Positions 61,801-64,000 of a stretch of 64,000 nt of DNA are shown in pieces. The translations under genes were made by a program, and so were the position numbers. Position 1 is the first letter of the stretch, and the number at the start of each line of letters is the position of its first letter. Below the pieces are notes generated by a model that did not search any database, was not told where the DNA came from, and was given only the letters and a program-made list of their open reading frames with translations. The stretch covers positions 930,001 through 994,000 of the forward strand of contig JAKJHU010000057.1 in assembly GCA_022316685.1 (NCBI GenBank). Direction: 5' to 3'. Origin of the DNA: Progne subis subis. Taxonomy: Eukaryota > Chordata > Aves > Passeriformes > Hirundinidae.

Positions 61801-63851
61801 TCTTGTGCACAAGAAACAAAATGAAAGCATTTTAAATAATCTTCAGGTTGTACTTGGAATTGAATGATCAAAAATAATTTCCAGAACACAACAATGGAAG
61901 AATCACAGAAAGACCTACAACATACAGGCACATGGGAAAAATGAGAGAGCAAGAAAAATCTGCACATGATGATAATGAAAGAAAGGTGTGTGGCAGCCTC
62001 CAGGGAAGTACTTTGTATACCTTGAACTGGTAAAGCTTCTTCAACTTCTACAACTGGAATGTCTTCTGCTTCTTCGGGCTCAATCTCCTTTATGATTTCA
62101 TATTCTTTAAAGAATATTGACAACTGGTGTAAGTTTTCAATTGTAAGATTGTTTCACGTGAACAATTACACAGATATAACTAGAAGCAAATCTACTTCAA
62201 CGGACACAGACAAATACACAATAGGATAAGTAATCACTAGGTATCTGTTACCTTTGCAGCTAACGCATGATTTTGAAAACTACTTTTTTTTCTAAGCATG
62301 AGTGAGGATTTTGTGAAGGATGGAATTTTTTATGCATACAGTATAAATGAAACATTAAATTTGTGGATGAGTCATTGTGATAGGAAAGAATAAAAATGTC
62401 AATGCTCCAAATTAATTTAAGATTATAACAGCAACATAAATACTAACTTTTGAGAGACTCCGATTTAGTGGGAACTGAATATTATCTTTTTTAAAGAGAC
62501 ATATCCTGTGCAGGAGCACATATTTTCCTTCCAAATATGAAGATTTATTAACAGATACAAGAAATAATGACTAGTATAATCTAAAATATGAAGTGAACAG
62601 CTTACAAACATCACAATGGGAGAAAAAGGAAAATGTCTACTTAAAAGCTTATACTCAGAAGAACAGGACAAAGGATTGTTCTTAGAATAAAATCTATGGT
62701 GGCACAAACCTTCACTTGGTAGTGATTCAGGTATTTTAGGAATAGCAACAGGTACTTTCTCCTCTGAGACGGGTTTCTTGGGCACCTCAGACACTTTAAA
62801 AAAAATATTAAGTTTCTTTTATTTTTGTGTATATAAATGTACATATGAAACATAAAAAGACAAAGACATCTAGCACATAGAAATTCACAGTAACAATGGC
62901 CATAACCATGAATGACTGTACTCCAGTCTTTCTCAAGGCAGGCTACATTCAATTGAAAAATTTTGTAGACTCAGTTAGGAACAAAGAAAAGGGAGAATAT
63001 AGAAAACATTTTTTCTCAGGAGATGCCCCCTGGCAATATGTACCTTTGGTTGGAGGAAGCTCTGGTTTTTCTAATTGAGGCTTTTTAGGTGTTGTGAGAG
63101 GCACTTTTTCTTCTGGGACAGTTCTCTCTTGCACTTCAGTTTCTTAAAAGATATTAGTAAACTTTAATTTTTGTGAATGTTAACACACATATATACACGT
63201 AATAGTGAAAAGAGAAATTACTAAAAAGAGGAGGGCATACAAAACATGAAGAATAATAAATTCAAGCAGCTGATTATTCATTTGGCAAGGCATACATCAG
63301 TGAAACAAGGGGAAAGGTATTCAGAGAACTGAGATAAGGAGACCCTCAATCACTGATGTACCTTTAACTGAAGGAACTTTATGTTTTCTAAGGACAGGCA
63401 GAGGTTCTGGTACTTCTGGCACCGCAACAGGCTCTGTTTTCTTCGGTATAGCCATAGGTTTCTTGGGCACAGCCACAGGTTTCTTGGGCACTGCTACAGG
63501 TTTCTTGGGCACAGCCACAGGTTTTTGAGGAATGACAACTGGCACCTCCGCTTCTGGCTCTTCCTCCTCAATCACCTCAGGTACTTTAAAGATATTAGAT
63601 TCCTTTACTTGACTGAGCTTAAGATCATGCACAGAGATACAAAATGGCAAAATGGTGCCCTCACCCCTCCCCACAGAGTGCAGAGGGGCAACGAACACTG
63701 TGGAGGGCATGGCAGGCTCTTTCAGAACAGCACCCTATACCTTCAGCTGGAGAGACTTCTGGCTCTCCAGGCTCAGCTACTGCTGCCACCTCTTCTGCTG
63801 CTTCCACCTCTTCTTCCTCTTCCAGGACTTCAGCTTCAGGCATCTCAGGCA
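1..63851 (-). CDS. TTN: titin (connectin), internal part of the gene: PEVK 3' end, distal tandem Ig, A-band D-zone and start of C-zone
   Basis: Titin is the giant sarcomere protein that spans from Z-disc to M-line, acting as a spring in the I-band and as a ruler on the thick filament in the A-band. The minus strand carries about 110 exons that join in frame into PEVK modules, 22 Ig domains, then a regular lattice of Ig and Fn3 domains. Fn3 domains show the W-x-PP-x-x-DGG-x-x-I and Y-x-FRV-x-AxN-x-x-G landmarks. Ig domains show the strand-C Trp and the DxGxYxxxxxN motif. Long segments match the titin sequence I know, for example the [14 protein letters not shown] linker into the first Ig after PEVK and the [13 protein letters not shown] start of the first A-band Fn3. 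Almost all introns between domains are phase 1. The gene continues beyond both window edges; the start codon, N2A, kinase and M-band are absent. Four single-base insertions interrupt the frame. Identity is close to certain; individual boundaries are mostly firm because donors, acceptors and exon lengths agree. Confidence 0.98.
1521..1577. repeat. compound TA/CA dinucleotide microsatellite
   Basis: TA-rich repeats, then about ten CA repeats, then ATACATACATA and (TA)n. It lies 27 nt inside the intron following the Ig exon 1604-1891. Confidence 0.9.
1892..2655. other. TTN intron, no recognised element
   Basis: Between Fn3 2656-2961 and Ig 1604-1891. Contains a short T12 run near 2090; otherwise nothing I can assign. 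Confidence 0.8.
2656..9123 (-). CDS. TTN: TTN C-zone super-repeat 1 (complete eleven domains: Ig-Fn-Fn-Ig-Fn-Fn-Fn-Ig-Fn-Fn-Fn)
   Basis: Exons in sense order: Ig 8839-9123 (starts [20 protein letters not shown]), Fn3 7554-7853, Fn3 6925-7227, Ig 5600-5875, Fn3 5185-5484, Fn3 4792-5094, Fn3 4252-4551, Ig 3835-4122, Fn3 3447-3743, Fn3 3055-3357, Fn3 2656-2961. Each exon is one domain, a multiple of three, and phase 1 at both ends. The spacing between Igs changes here from the seven-domain D-zone pattern to the eleven-domain C-zone pattern, so the D/C boundary lies between the Fn3 at 9232-9552 and the Ig at 8839-9123. The longest introns of the block are 5876-6924 and 7854-8838, the second holding an LTR-like insertion. 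Confidence 0.94.
5876..6924. other. TTN intron (1049 nt), no recognised element
   Basis: Between Fn3 6925-7227 and Ig 5600-5875. Pyrimidine-rich plus strand around 6400-6700; no coding potential or repeat family that I recognise. Confidence 0.75.
8023..8687 (+). mobile_element. probable avian endogenous-retrovirus LTR fragment in a TTN intron, antisense to TTN
   Basis: This stretch is GC-richer than the surrounding introns and lies in the 985-nt intron 7854-8838. It begins TGTGGCCGGG and ends near CCAAGACA. Its 3' half (TTATTATTAATACTG, a GTTGTT run, ACTAGTAAAGAACTAG, CTGTCTTTCATACCAAGACA) resembles LTRs I recall from bird ERVL-type elements. No retroviral gene remnants follow it, so it would be a solo LTR. 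I found no clear target-site duplication, so the ends are approximate. Confidence 0.6.
9232..9552 (-). CDS. TTN: TTN D-zone super-repeat 6, seventh domain (Fn3)
   Basis: This 321-nt exon encodes the Fn3 domain that closes the D-zone ([36 protein letters not shown]). It is longer than the usual 300 nt because the C-D loop carries an acidic insert ([11 protein letters not shown]). It directly precedes the Ig that opens the first C-zone repeat. Confidence 0.95.
9649..12616 (-). CDS. TTN: TTN ten-domain exon: end of D-zone repeat 5 and first six domains of repeat 6, with a +1 frameshift
   Basis: One uninterrupted 2968-nt exon encodes ten domains in order: Ig, Fn3, Fn3, Fn3 (end of repeat 5), then Ig, Fn3, Fn3, Ig, Fn3, Fn3 (start of repeat 6), about 989 residues. 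The acceptor is ttcag|TACCTCC at 12616 and the donor is ATAG|gtaaaa at 9648/9649. The length is 3n+1, although the flanking exons require phase 1 at both ends. The cause is an extra base at 11815/11816 (AA where one A is expected on the plus strand), about residue 267 in the third domain. The sense frame runs [13 protein letters not shown] and then stops; the next frame resumes YEFRVFAEN. Sequence on both sides is intact titin, so an assembly indel is far more likely than a null allele. Neighbouring D-zone domains are one per exon, so this exon is an exception. Confidence 0.94.
12714..13979 (-). CDS. TTN: TTN D-zone super-repeat 5, first three domains (Ig-Fn3-Fn3)
   Basis: Exons: Ig 13698-13979 ([19 protein letters not shown]), Fn3 13149-13448 ([19 protein letters not shown]), Fn3 12714-13007 ([22 protein letters not shown]). 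All three are multiples of three with normal GT-AG sites. The remaining four domains of this repeat are in the large exon that follows at 12616. Confidence 0.94.
14064..17120 (-). CDS. TTN: TTN D-zone super-repeat 4 (Ig-Fn-Fn-Ig-Fn-Fn-Fn)
   Basis: Exons in sense order: Ig 16839-17120, Fn3 16445-16747, Fn3 16038-16340, Ig 15646-15927, Fn3 14889-15188, Fn3 14499-14801, Fn3 14064-14372. The second Ig begins [20 protein letters not shown] and keeps the [17 protein letters not shown] core. The penultimate Fn3 ([13 protein letters not shown]) lacks one residue of the usual WxxPxxDGG loop. Each exon is one domain and phase 1-1. The longest intron, 15189-15645, shows no recognisable element. Confidence 0.94.
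17208..21561 (-). CDS. TTN: TTN D-zone super-repeat 3 (Ig-Fn-Fn-Ig-Fn-Fn-Fn), with a three-exon Ig and a split last Fn3
   Basis: Exons: first Ig split over 21412-21561, 21286-21318 and 21057-21186; Fn3 20658-20957; Fn3 20253-20570; Ig 19870-20166; Fn3 19481-19780; Fn3 18482-18796; last Fn3 split over 18243-18391 and 17208-17358 (149+151 nt) by an 884-nt intron. The three Ig pieces total 313 nt, one more than a multiple of three. The reading frame confirms an extra base between about 21527 and 21536: [10 protein letters not shown] lies in one frame and [19 protein letters not shown] in the next. The second Ig has a long C-D loop with a [10 protein letters not shown] stretch. Confidence 0.93.
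17359..18242. other. TTN intron splitting an Fn3 domain (884 nt)
   Basis: AT-rich; separates the two halves of the last Fn3 of D-zone repeat 3. No recognised element. Confidence 0.8.
18797..19480. other. TTN intron (684 nt), no recognised element
   Basis: Between Fn3 19481-19780 and Fn3 18482-18796. Nothing assignable. The shorter introns at 15189-15645, 21562-21971, 22281-22814, 23245-23703, 24699-25103, 26555-27010, 28587-29017, 36608-36963, 47209-47656, 48784-49312 and 50561-51021 are likewise empty apart from AT-rich sequence. Confidence 0.75.
21286..21318 (-). CDS. TTN: TTN 33-nt micro-exon inside an Ig domain
   Basis: Eleven codons ([11 protein letters not shown]), phase 0 at both ends, between acceptor ttttag|GAGGG and donor CTAAG|gtaaag. 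The flanking exons also end and begin at phase 0, so inclusion or skipping both keep frame. The segment falls in the loop between strands C' and E. The titin sequence I recall has a similar peptide here (HDIPEDA), which supports it as a real, ancient exon. Confidence 0.85.
21972..25766 (-). CDS. TTN: TTN D-zone super-repeat 2 (Ig-Fn-Fn-Ig-Fn-Fn-Fn)
   Basis: Exons: Ig 25482-25766, Fn3 25104-25397, Fn3 24399-24698, Ig 23986-24294, then two Fn3 domains over 23704-23894 and 22815-23244, and Fn3 21972-22280. The exon at 22815-23244 carries the C-terminal part of one Fn3 (from [21 protein letters not shown]) and the whole next Fn3; 191+430 nt equals 207 codons, so the frame is kept. The second Ig has a longer strand C-E region ([21 protein letters not shown]). 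Confidence 0.94.
25860..29296 (-). CDS. TTN: TTN D-zone super-repeat 1 (Ig-Fn-Fn-Ig-Fn-Fn-Fn)
   Basis: Exons: Ig 29018-29296, Fn3 28287-28586, Fn3 27880-28182, Ig 27411-27782, Fn3 27011-27313, Fn3 26255-26554, Fn3 25860-26156. The second Ig is 372 nt instead of about 285 because of a charged insert of roughly 30 residues around [20 protein letters not shown], between strands C and E. I recall a similar insert in mammalian titin, so it is probably not a bird novelty. All exons are phase 1-1. Confidence 0.94.
29369..29450. repeat. A/C-rich simple sequence
   Basis: Runs of A and C only, with a few G/T (AAAAACCC, ACAAACAAA, CAACAACAA), directly adjoining the octamer repeat. Probably a decayed or expanded simple repeat. 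Confidence 0.8.
29453..29594. repeat. octamer microsatellite (AAAGAAGG)16 plus degenerate end
   Basis: Positions 29453-29580 are sixteen perfect AAAGAAGG units, followed by AAAGAAAGAAAGAGG. On the TTN sense strand this is a pyrimidine-only CCTTCTTT array beginning 14 nt after the donor of exon 29609-29914. Every unit carries one TCTT. Confidence 0.97.
29609..34059 (-). CDS. TTN: TTN A-band start, second part: Ig followed by six consecutive Fn3 domains
   Basis: Exons: Ig 33772-34059; Fn3 33382-33678; Fn3 33084-33270 + 32336-32451 (187+116 nt); Fn3 31938-32237; Fn3 31395-31694; Fn3 31201-31306 + 30002-30198 (106+197 nt, separated by a 1002-nt intron); Fn3 29609-29914. Six Fn3 in a row without an Ig occurs only here in the window and marks the irregular entry to the D-zone. 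The split Fn3 domains are cut at different places in the fold, so their introns were probably gained independently of the domain-border introns (inference). Confidence 0.93.
30199..31200. other. TTN intron splitting an Fn3 domain (1002 nt)
   Basis: Contains only the short CTTT repeat; no coding potential recognised. Confidence 0.75.
30902..30925. repeat. CTTT tetranucleotide microsatellite
   Basis: Six CTTT units in the 1-kb intron 30199-31200. Short and unremarkable. Confidence 0.85.
32700..32775. repeat. A-rich tract with an AAACC pentamer microsatellite
   Basis: A-runs interrupted by CC/CCC pass into about nine AAACC units (32725-32768) and then a poly-A run. On the sense strand this reads GGTTT repeats. 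Located in the intron that splits an Fn3 domain (32452-33083). Confidence 0.9.
34158..37688 (-). CDS. TTN: TTN A-band start, first part: Fn3x3-Ig-Fn3x2, including the first Fn3 of titin
   Basis: Exons: Fn3 37386-37688 ([18 protein letters not shown]), Fn3 36964-37266, Fn3 36419-36607 + 36222-36336, Ig 35358-35642, Fn3 34935-35086 + 34651-34798, Fn3 34367-34544 + 34158-34279. This is the I-band/A-band junction: everything upstream is Ig or PEVK, and the Fn3 lattice begins here. The third Fn3 totals 304 nt. An extra C at 36553/36554 shifts the frame between SDQTKSS and VQLTWEPP, and the unshifted frame then meets a stop. The last Fn3 is divided by an intron of only 87 nt (34280-34366). Confidence 0.94.
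35682..35780. repeat. 28-bp minisatellite, 3.5 copies
   Basis: Units at 35682-35709, 35710-35737, 35738-35765 and a partial copy to 35780, each built on CTGTATCTMAGCCTGCAGGT. Copies differ at only a few positions, suggesting recent tandem duplication. Located in the intron 35643-36221, 39 nt upstream of the Ig exon 35358-35642. Confidence 0.93.
37883..40903 (-). CDS. TTN: TTN distal tandem-Ig segment, Ig domains 16-22
   Basis: Exons: Ig16 40637-40903, Ig17 40228-40494, Ig18 39864-40142, Ig19 plus half of Ig20 39364-39772, rest of Ig20 39136-39260, Ig21 38774-39040, Ig22 37883-38152. Ig19 and Ig20 share an exon (409+125 nt, 178 codons), and the internal intron is phase 2 within KGKK|YQFEKDG. 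Its acceptor is AAG and its donor is gtatat. Ig22 ([20 protein letters not shown]) leads directly into the first Fn3. These Igs are treated as the stiff distal part of the I-band spring close to the thick-filament edge. Confidence 0.93.
38153..38773. other. TTN intron between Ig21 and Ig22 (621 nt)
   Basis: AT-rich with a short TA run near 38200 and a T11 run near 38456. No recognised element. Confidence 0.75.
41005..46854 (-). CDS. TTN: TTN distal tandem-Ig segment, Ig domains 12-15 (third copy of a four-Ig unit)
   Basis: Exons: Ig12 46715-46854 + 45651-45777 (140+127 nt), Ig13 44758-44900 + 42698-42821 (143+124 nt), Ig14 41553-41819, Ig15 41307-41404 + 41005-41173 (98+169 nt). Each Ig totals 267 nt. 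Ig12 contains WKLKGE like Ig4 and Ig8. The introns here are the longest of the segment: 45778-46714, 44901-45650, 42822-44757 (1936 nt, longest in the window) and 41820-42697. The Ig15 donor is AAG|gtccgt, a poor match to consensus, but frame continuity (NVK|VKWFKDG) supports it. Confidence 0.92.
41820..42697. other. TTN intron between Ig13 and Ig14 (878 nt)
   Basis: Contains a T-run of about 18 at 42180-42198. No further element recognised. Confidence 0.75.
42822..44757. other. longest TTN intron in the window (1936 nt), splitting Ig13
   Basis: Mostly AT-rich unique sequence without repeat families that I recognise. Holds the candidate muscle motif cluster at 44179-44342. Its acceptor (ttcgtaag|GTTGTG) is weak. 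Confidence 0.75.
44179..44342 (-). promoter_or_regulatory. candidate muscle regulatory cluster in the longest TTN intron
   Basis: Within 164 bp are an M-CAT core CATTCC (44179-44184), an E-box CACTTG (44216-44221), a MEF2-consensus TTAAAAATAG (44230-44239), an E-box CAAATG (44297-44302) and a CArG/TATA-like CCTTATATGT (44333-44342; sense ACATATAAGG). Short motifs occur by chance in AT-rich DNA, so this is a hypothesis only. Confidence 0.25.
44901..46714. other. two long TTN introns around the second exon of Ig12
   Basis: Introns 44901-45650 and 45778-46714 flank the exon 45651-45777. The 44950-45350 part is less AT-rich than its surroundings. No element identified. Confidence 0.7.
46941..48783 (-). 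CDS. TTN: TTN distal tandem-Ig segment, Ig domains 8-11 (second copy of a four-Ig unit), Ig11 with a +1 frameshift
   Basis: Exons: Ig8 48644-48783 + 48391-48517 (140+127 nt), Ig9 48013-48279, Ig10 47657-47923, Ig11 46941-47208. Ig11 is 268 nt instead of 267. The extra base is A at 47086 on the plus strand: sense KWMKDGK is followed by a shifted, quickly terminated frame, and [16 protein letters not shown] resumes one base later. Ig9 has an exon-end donor of gtttgt. Ig11 ends with the C-D-C-G-T-D motif also seen in Ig7. Confidence 0.93.
49313..51161 (-). CDS. TTN: TTN distal tandem-Ig segment, Ig domains 4-7 (first copy of a four-Ig unit), with a GC donor after Ig5
   Basis: Exons: Ig4 51022-51161 + 50434-50560 (140+127 nt), Ig5 50085-50348, Ig6 49709-49975, Ig7 49313-49576. 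Ig5 ends LFVEG; frame requires the donor G|gcaagt at 50084/50085, because Ig6 must begin GT ATA AGG (GIRLKF). The nearby GT would leave 268 nt and break the frame, so this is a GC-AG intron. Ig4 carries the EWKLKGE signature and is split in strand C'. Confidence 0.93.
51314..52679 (-). CDS. TTN: TTN first three Ig domains after PEVK (distal tandem Ig 1-3) with the PEVK-Ig linker
   Basis: Exons: Ig1 with linker 52284-52679 (396 nt), Ig2 51818-52093, Ig3 51314-51589. The first exon starts [20 protein letters not shown], continues [14 protein letters not shown] and then the Ig ([22 protein letters not shown]). It is nearly identical to the titin sequence I know and fixes the PEVK/Ig border. Its acceptor (gaattacag|CC at 52679/52680) has a weak pyrimidine tract and lies within a few tens of bases of an LTR-like insertion. 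Confidence 0.95.
52700..53290 (+). mobile_element. probable avian endogenous-retrovirus solo LTR filling a TTN intron, antisense to TTN
   Basis: The plus strand reads ATATCCTACACCATATGGTG, then a TATA-like box TATATAAAG (52994-53002) and CTCACTTTTACCCTTCTTATTC, ending GTTAAACCATGACA at 53290. This matches the layout of a common LTR family I recall from bird genomes. The left edge is uncertain (52680-52716). It leaves about 22 nt of native intron on the TTN donor side and a few tens of bases on the acceptor side. No internal viral coding sequence is present. Confidence 0.68.
53313..53363 (-). CDS. TTN: TTN last PEVK exon before the Ig linker
   Basis: This 51-nt exon encodes [17 protein letters not shown], phase 1-1, with acceptor cttcag|AG and donor AAAG|gtagga. 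It corresponds to the mammalian EAKAPKEE segment that I recall directly following VVGKKA. The downstream intron (52680-53312) is almost entirely LTR-like sequence. Confidence 0.9.
53364..54317. other. TTN intron downstream of the large charged exon (954 nt)
   Basis: AT-rich; no PEVK-like exon with usable splice sites found in it. Confidence 0.75.
54318..56180 (-). CDS. TTN: TTN large charged exon (about 621 codons) inserted near the 3' end of PEVK
   Basis: A 1863-nt open frame is bounded by a good acceptor (ctttgtag|CTGCAG at 56180) and a strong donor (GCGAG|gtgagg at 54317/54318). A second acceptor six bases downstream (gctgcag|AAAAG, start 56174) is equally in frame. The exon is phase 1-1 like its neighbours. 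The protein is rich in Glu, Lys and Ser, visibly poorer in Pro than PEVK modules, has no Ig/Fn3 motif, no Cys-rich motif and no membrane segment, and is probably disordered. The N-terminal part ([23 protein letters not shown]) is PEVK-like; the middle and end ([49 protein letters not shown]) are not. Introns of about 1 kb flank it. Skipping it exactly joins VVGKKA to EAKPPKEE, the junction I recall in mammals, so it behaves as a cassette exon. I do not recognise it from mammalian titin; it may be known from other sauropsids. Confidence 0.82.
56181..57207. other. TTN intron upstream of the large charged exon (1027 nt)
   Basis: Holds the T24 run. No further exon recognised. Confidence 0.75.
56679..56702. 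repeat. T24 homopolymer (A24 on the sense strand)
   Basis: Uninterrupted run of 24 T in the intron upstream of the large charged exon. On the minus strand it reads as an A tail after TGCTGTATTT, so it could mark the end of an old retroposed insert, but I recognise no element body. Confidence 0.9.
57208..57291 (-). CDS. TTN: TTN PEVK exon (28 codons)
   Basis: Encodes [17 protein letters not shown] followed by [10 protein letters not shown], phase 1-1, and matches the mammalian PTPIAAPVTVPVVGKKA stretch as I recall it. Acceptor catacag|CT, donor AGCAG|gtattt. It is the last standard PEVK module before the large charged exon. Confidence 0.9.
57618..57671 (-). CDS. TTN: TTN PEVK exon (18 codons)
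   Basis: Encodes [17 protein letters not shown], phase 1-1, with acceptor atggcag|AA and donor GTAG|gtaaga. This is one of the few PEVK exons here with a near-consensus donor. Confidence 0.82.
58060..58131 (-). CDS. TTN: TTN PEVK exon (24 codons)
   Basis: Encodes [18 protein letters not shown] and then PEPPK, phase 1-1. Acceptor ttttaaag|T, donor AAAG|gtacag. Net basic, typical of PPAK-type PEVK modules. Confidence 0.88.
58624..58728 (-). CDS. TTN: TTN PEVK exon (35 codons)
   Basis: Encodes [20 protein letters not shown] followed by [14 protein letters not shown], phase 1-1. It has a strong alternation of K-P and E-P. Acceptor ttttgaag|T, donor GAAG|gtacta. Confidence 0.88.
58729..59835. 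other. TTN PEVK intron (1107 nt)
   Basis: Holds the 11-bp inverted repeat at 59438-59474. I searched for additional PEVK exons and saw none. The same holds for the other PEVK introns: 57292-57617, 57672-58059, 58132-58623, 59917-60832, 60908-61440, 61543-62020, 62105-62709 and the edge piece 63852-64000. Confidence 0.7.
59438..59474. repeat. perfect 11-bp inverted repeat with a 15-nt loop
   Basis: GAAGTACCGCA at 59438-59448 pairs exactly with TGCGGTACTTC at 59464-59474. Located in the 1.1-kb PEVK intron 58729-59835. No exon is attached to it. Confidence 0.85.
59836..59916 (-). CDS. TTN: TTN PEVK exon (27 codons)
   Basis: Encodes [20 protein letters not shown] and ends EEVVLKR, close to the PKEEVVLK segment I know from mammalian titin. 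Acceptor cttttaag|T, donor AGAG|gtatag. Flanked by two introns of roughly 1 kb. Confidence 0.88.
60833..60907 (-). CDS. TTN: TTN PEVK exon (25 codons)
   Basis: Encodes [20 protein letters not shown] and then PPAK, phase 1-1. Acceptor ctttaaag|C, donor AAAG|gtacct. Confidence 0.87.
61441..61542 (-). CDS. TTN: TTN PEVK exon with polyproline run (34 codons)
   Basis: Encodes [14 protein letters not shown], a run of six prolines, then [14 protein letters not shown]. It corresponds to the mammalian KPRPPPPPPAPPKEDVKEK module as I recall it. The polyproline is a possible SH3 or PPII segment. Acceptor atttaaag|T, donor AAAG|gtataa. Confidence 0.9.
62021..62104 (-). CDS. TTN: TTN acidic PEVK exon (28 codons)
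   Basis: Encodes [20 protein letters not shown] and then EEALPVQ, phase 1-1. It is Glu-rich, so it is the E-rich rather than the PPAK class. Acceptor ctttaaag|A, donor CAAG|gtatac. Confidence 0.87.
62710..62793 (-). CDS. TTN: TTN PEVK exon, PPAK-type (28 codons)
   Basis: Encodes [20 protein letters not shown] followed by PESLPSE. It shows the classic 28-residue [20 protein letters not shown] layout. Acceptor tttaaag|T, donor GAAG|gtttgt. Confidence 0.9.
63044..63142 (-). CDS. TTN: TTN PEVK exon, PPAK-type (33 codons)
   Basis: Encodes [20 protein letters not shown] followed by [12 protein letters not shown], phase 1-1. Acceptor cttttaag|A, donor AAAG|gtacat. Confidence 0.9.
63362..63583 (-). 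CDS. TTN: TTN PEVK exon with heptad VAVPKKP repeats (74 codons)
   Basis: Longest ordinary PEVK exon in the window. It starts [20 protein letters not shown], then has three tandem VAVPKKP heptads and a diverged copy (MAIPKK), then [20 protein letters not shown]. The repeat is visible in DNA as 21-bp units at 63457-63519. Acceptor ctttaaag|T, donor AAAG|gtacat. The exon probably fused an acidic and a basic module. Confidence 0.9.
63457..63519 (-). repeat. TTN: 21-bp coding tandem repeat (heptad VAVPKKP)
   Basis: Three units of GGTTTCTTGGGCACAGCCAC type (plus strand), 21 bp each, almost identical at the DNA level, with diverged partial copies on both sides. They encode the tandem heptads in the PEVK exon 63362-63583. 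Confidence 0.92.
63741..63851 (-). CDS. TTN: TTN acidic PEVK exon (37 codons)
   Basis: Encodes [20 protein letters not shown], then [16 protein letters not shown], with no lysine at all, so it is an E-rich PEVK module. Acceptor tttgaag|T, donor GAAG|gtatag. This is the first exon in the sense direction; the rest of the window to 64000 is its upstream intron. Confidence 0.88.
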
Positions 63852-64000
63852 CTTCAAAGATATTAGTGCATTTCACTTTACATGGTCGAGAAGACACGGC
63901 AAGAAGGAACAGCAACCAGAGCGAGACAGACACAAGAACATCACAGCAGCCGGCCCAAACCCTCACACACCGCACAGCACCCTTGTCCCAGCACACACAG

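Noticed and set aside
63381..63866. 161-codon plus-strand open frame with GHSHRFL repeats
   Set aside because: Antisense shadow of the PEVK heptad repeats and the neighbouring acidic exon.
1..64000. Interpretation of the locus as a pseudogene because of four frame breaks
   Set aside because: Over 100 exons keep splice sites, frame and domain motifs. Four isolated single-base insertions fit assembly error better than decay.
1..64000. Programmed +1 frameshifting to explain the four extra bases
   Set aside because: The four sites share no common slippery sequence or stop context, and the orthologous domains are continuous in the titin I know.

Overview
The window is one stretch of a single giant gene, titin (TTN), read entirely from the minus strand, so transcription runs from position 64000 toward 1. 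Neither end of the gene is present. The organism is very probably a bird. The exons and introns follow vertebrate titin closely, most introns are only about 80-500 nt, and two intronic insertions (about 8.02-8.69 kb and 52.70-53.29 kb) resemble LTRs I know from avian endogenous retroviruses. The species call rests on that recalled LTR resemblance; no database was searched.

Layout in the sense direction. (1) 63.85-53.3 kb: the 3' part of the elastic PEVK region, made of small Pro/Glu/Val/Lys exons, each a multiple of three and phase 1 at both ends. A 1.86-kb, about 621-codon charged exon (54318-56180) sits inside it at a junction where the mammalian protein, as I recall it, has nothing. (2) 52.7-37.9 kb: 22 Ig domains of the distal I-band tandem-Ig segment, including a four-Ig unit repeated three times. 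(3) 37.7-29.6 kb: the start of the A-band (Fn3x3-Ig-Fn3x2-Ig-Fn3x6). (4) 29.3-9.2 kb: six seven-domain D-zone super-repeats (Ig-Fn-Fn-Ig-Fn-Fn-Fn), partly packed into one ten-domain exon at 9649-12616. (5) 9.1-2.7 kb: the first eleven-domain C-zone super-repeat. (6) 1.9 kb to the left edge: the start of the second C-zone super-repeat, in an exon that runs off the window. I resolve about 110 exons and 93 Ig/Fn3 domains.

These parts form one protein: the PEVK and tandem Igs are the extensible I-band spring, and the D- and C-zone super-repeats lie along the thick filament with myosin and myosin-binding protein C. Exon boundaries were placed by reading splice sites and requiring frame continuity.

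Four exons carry one extra base each (near 11815, 21530, 36553 and 47086). Each breaks the frame inside an otherwise normal domain, which most likely reflects assembly error. The items most worth checking are the 621-codon exon, the uniformly weak splice sites of the PEVK exons, an LTR that nearly fills one intron and abuts a splice acceptor, a 16-copy UCUU-bearing octamer repeat beside a donor site, and a muscle-type motif cluster in the largest intron. I saw no other protein gene, RNA gene or CRISPR array.
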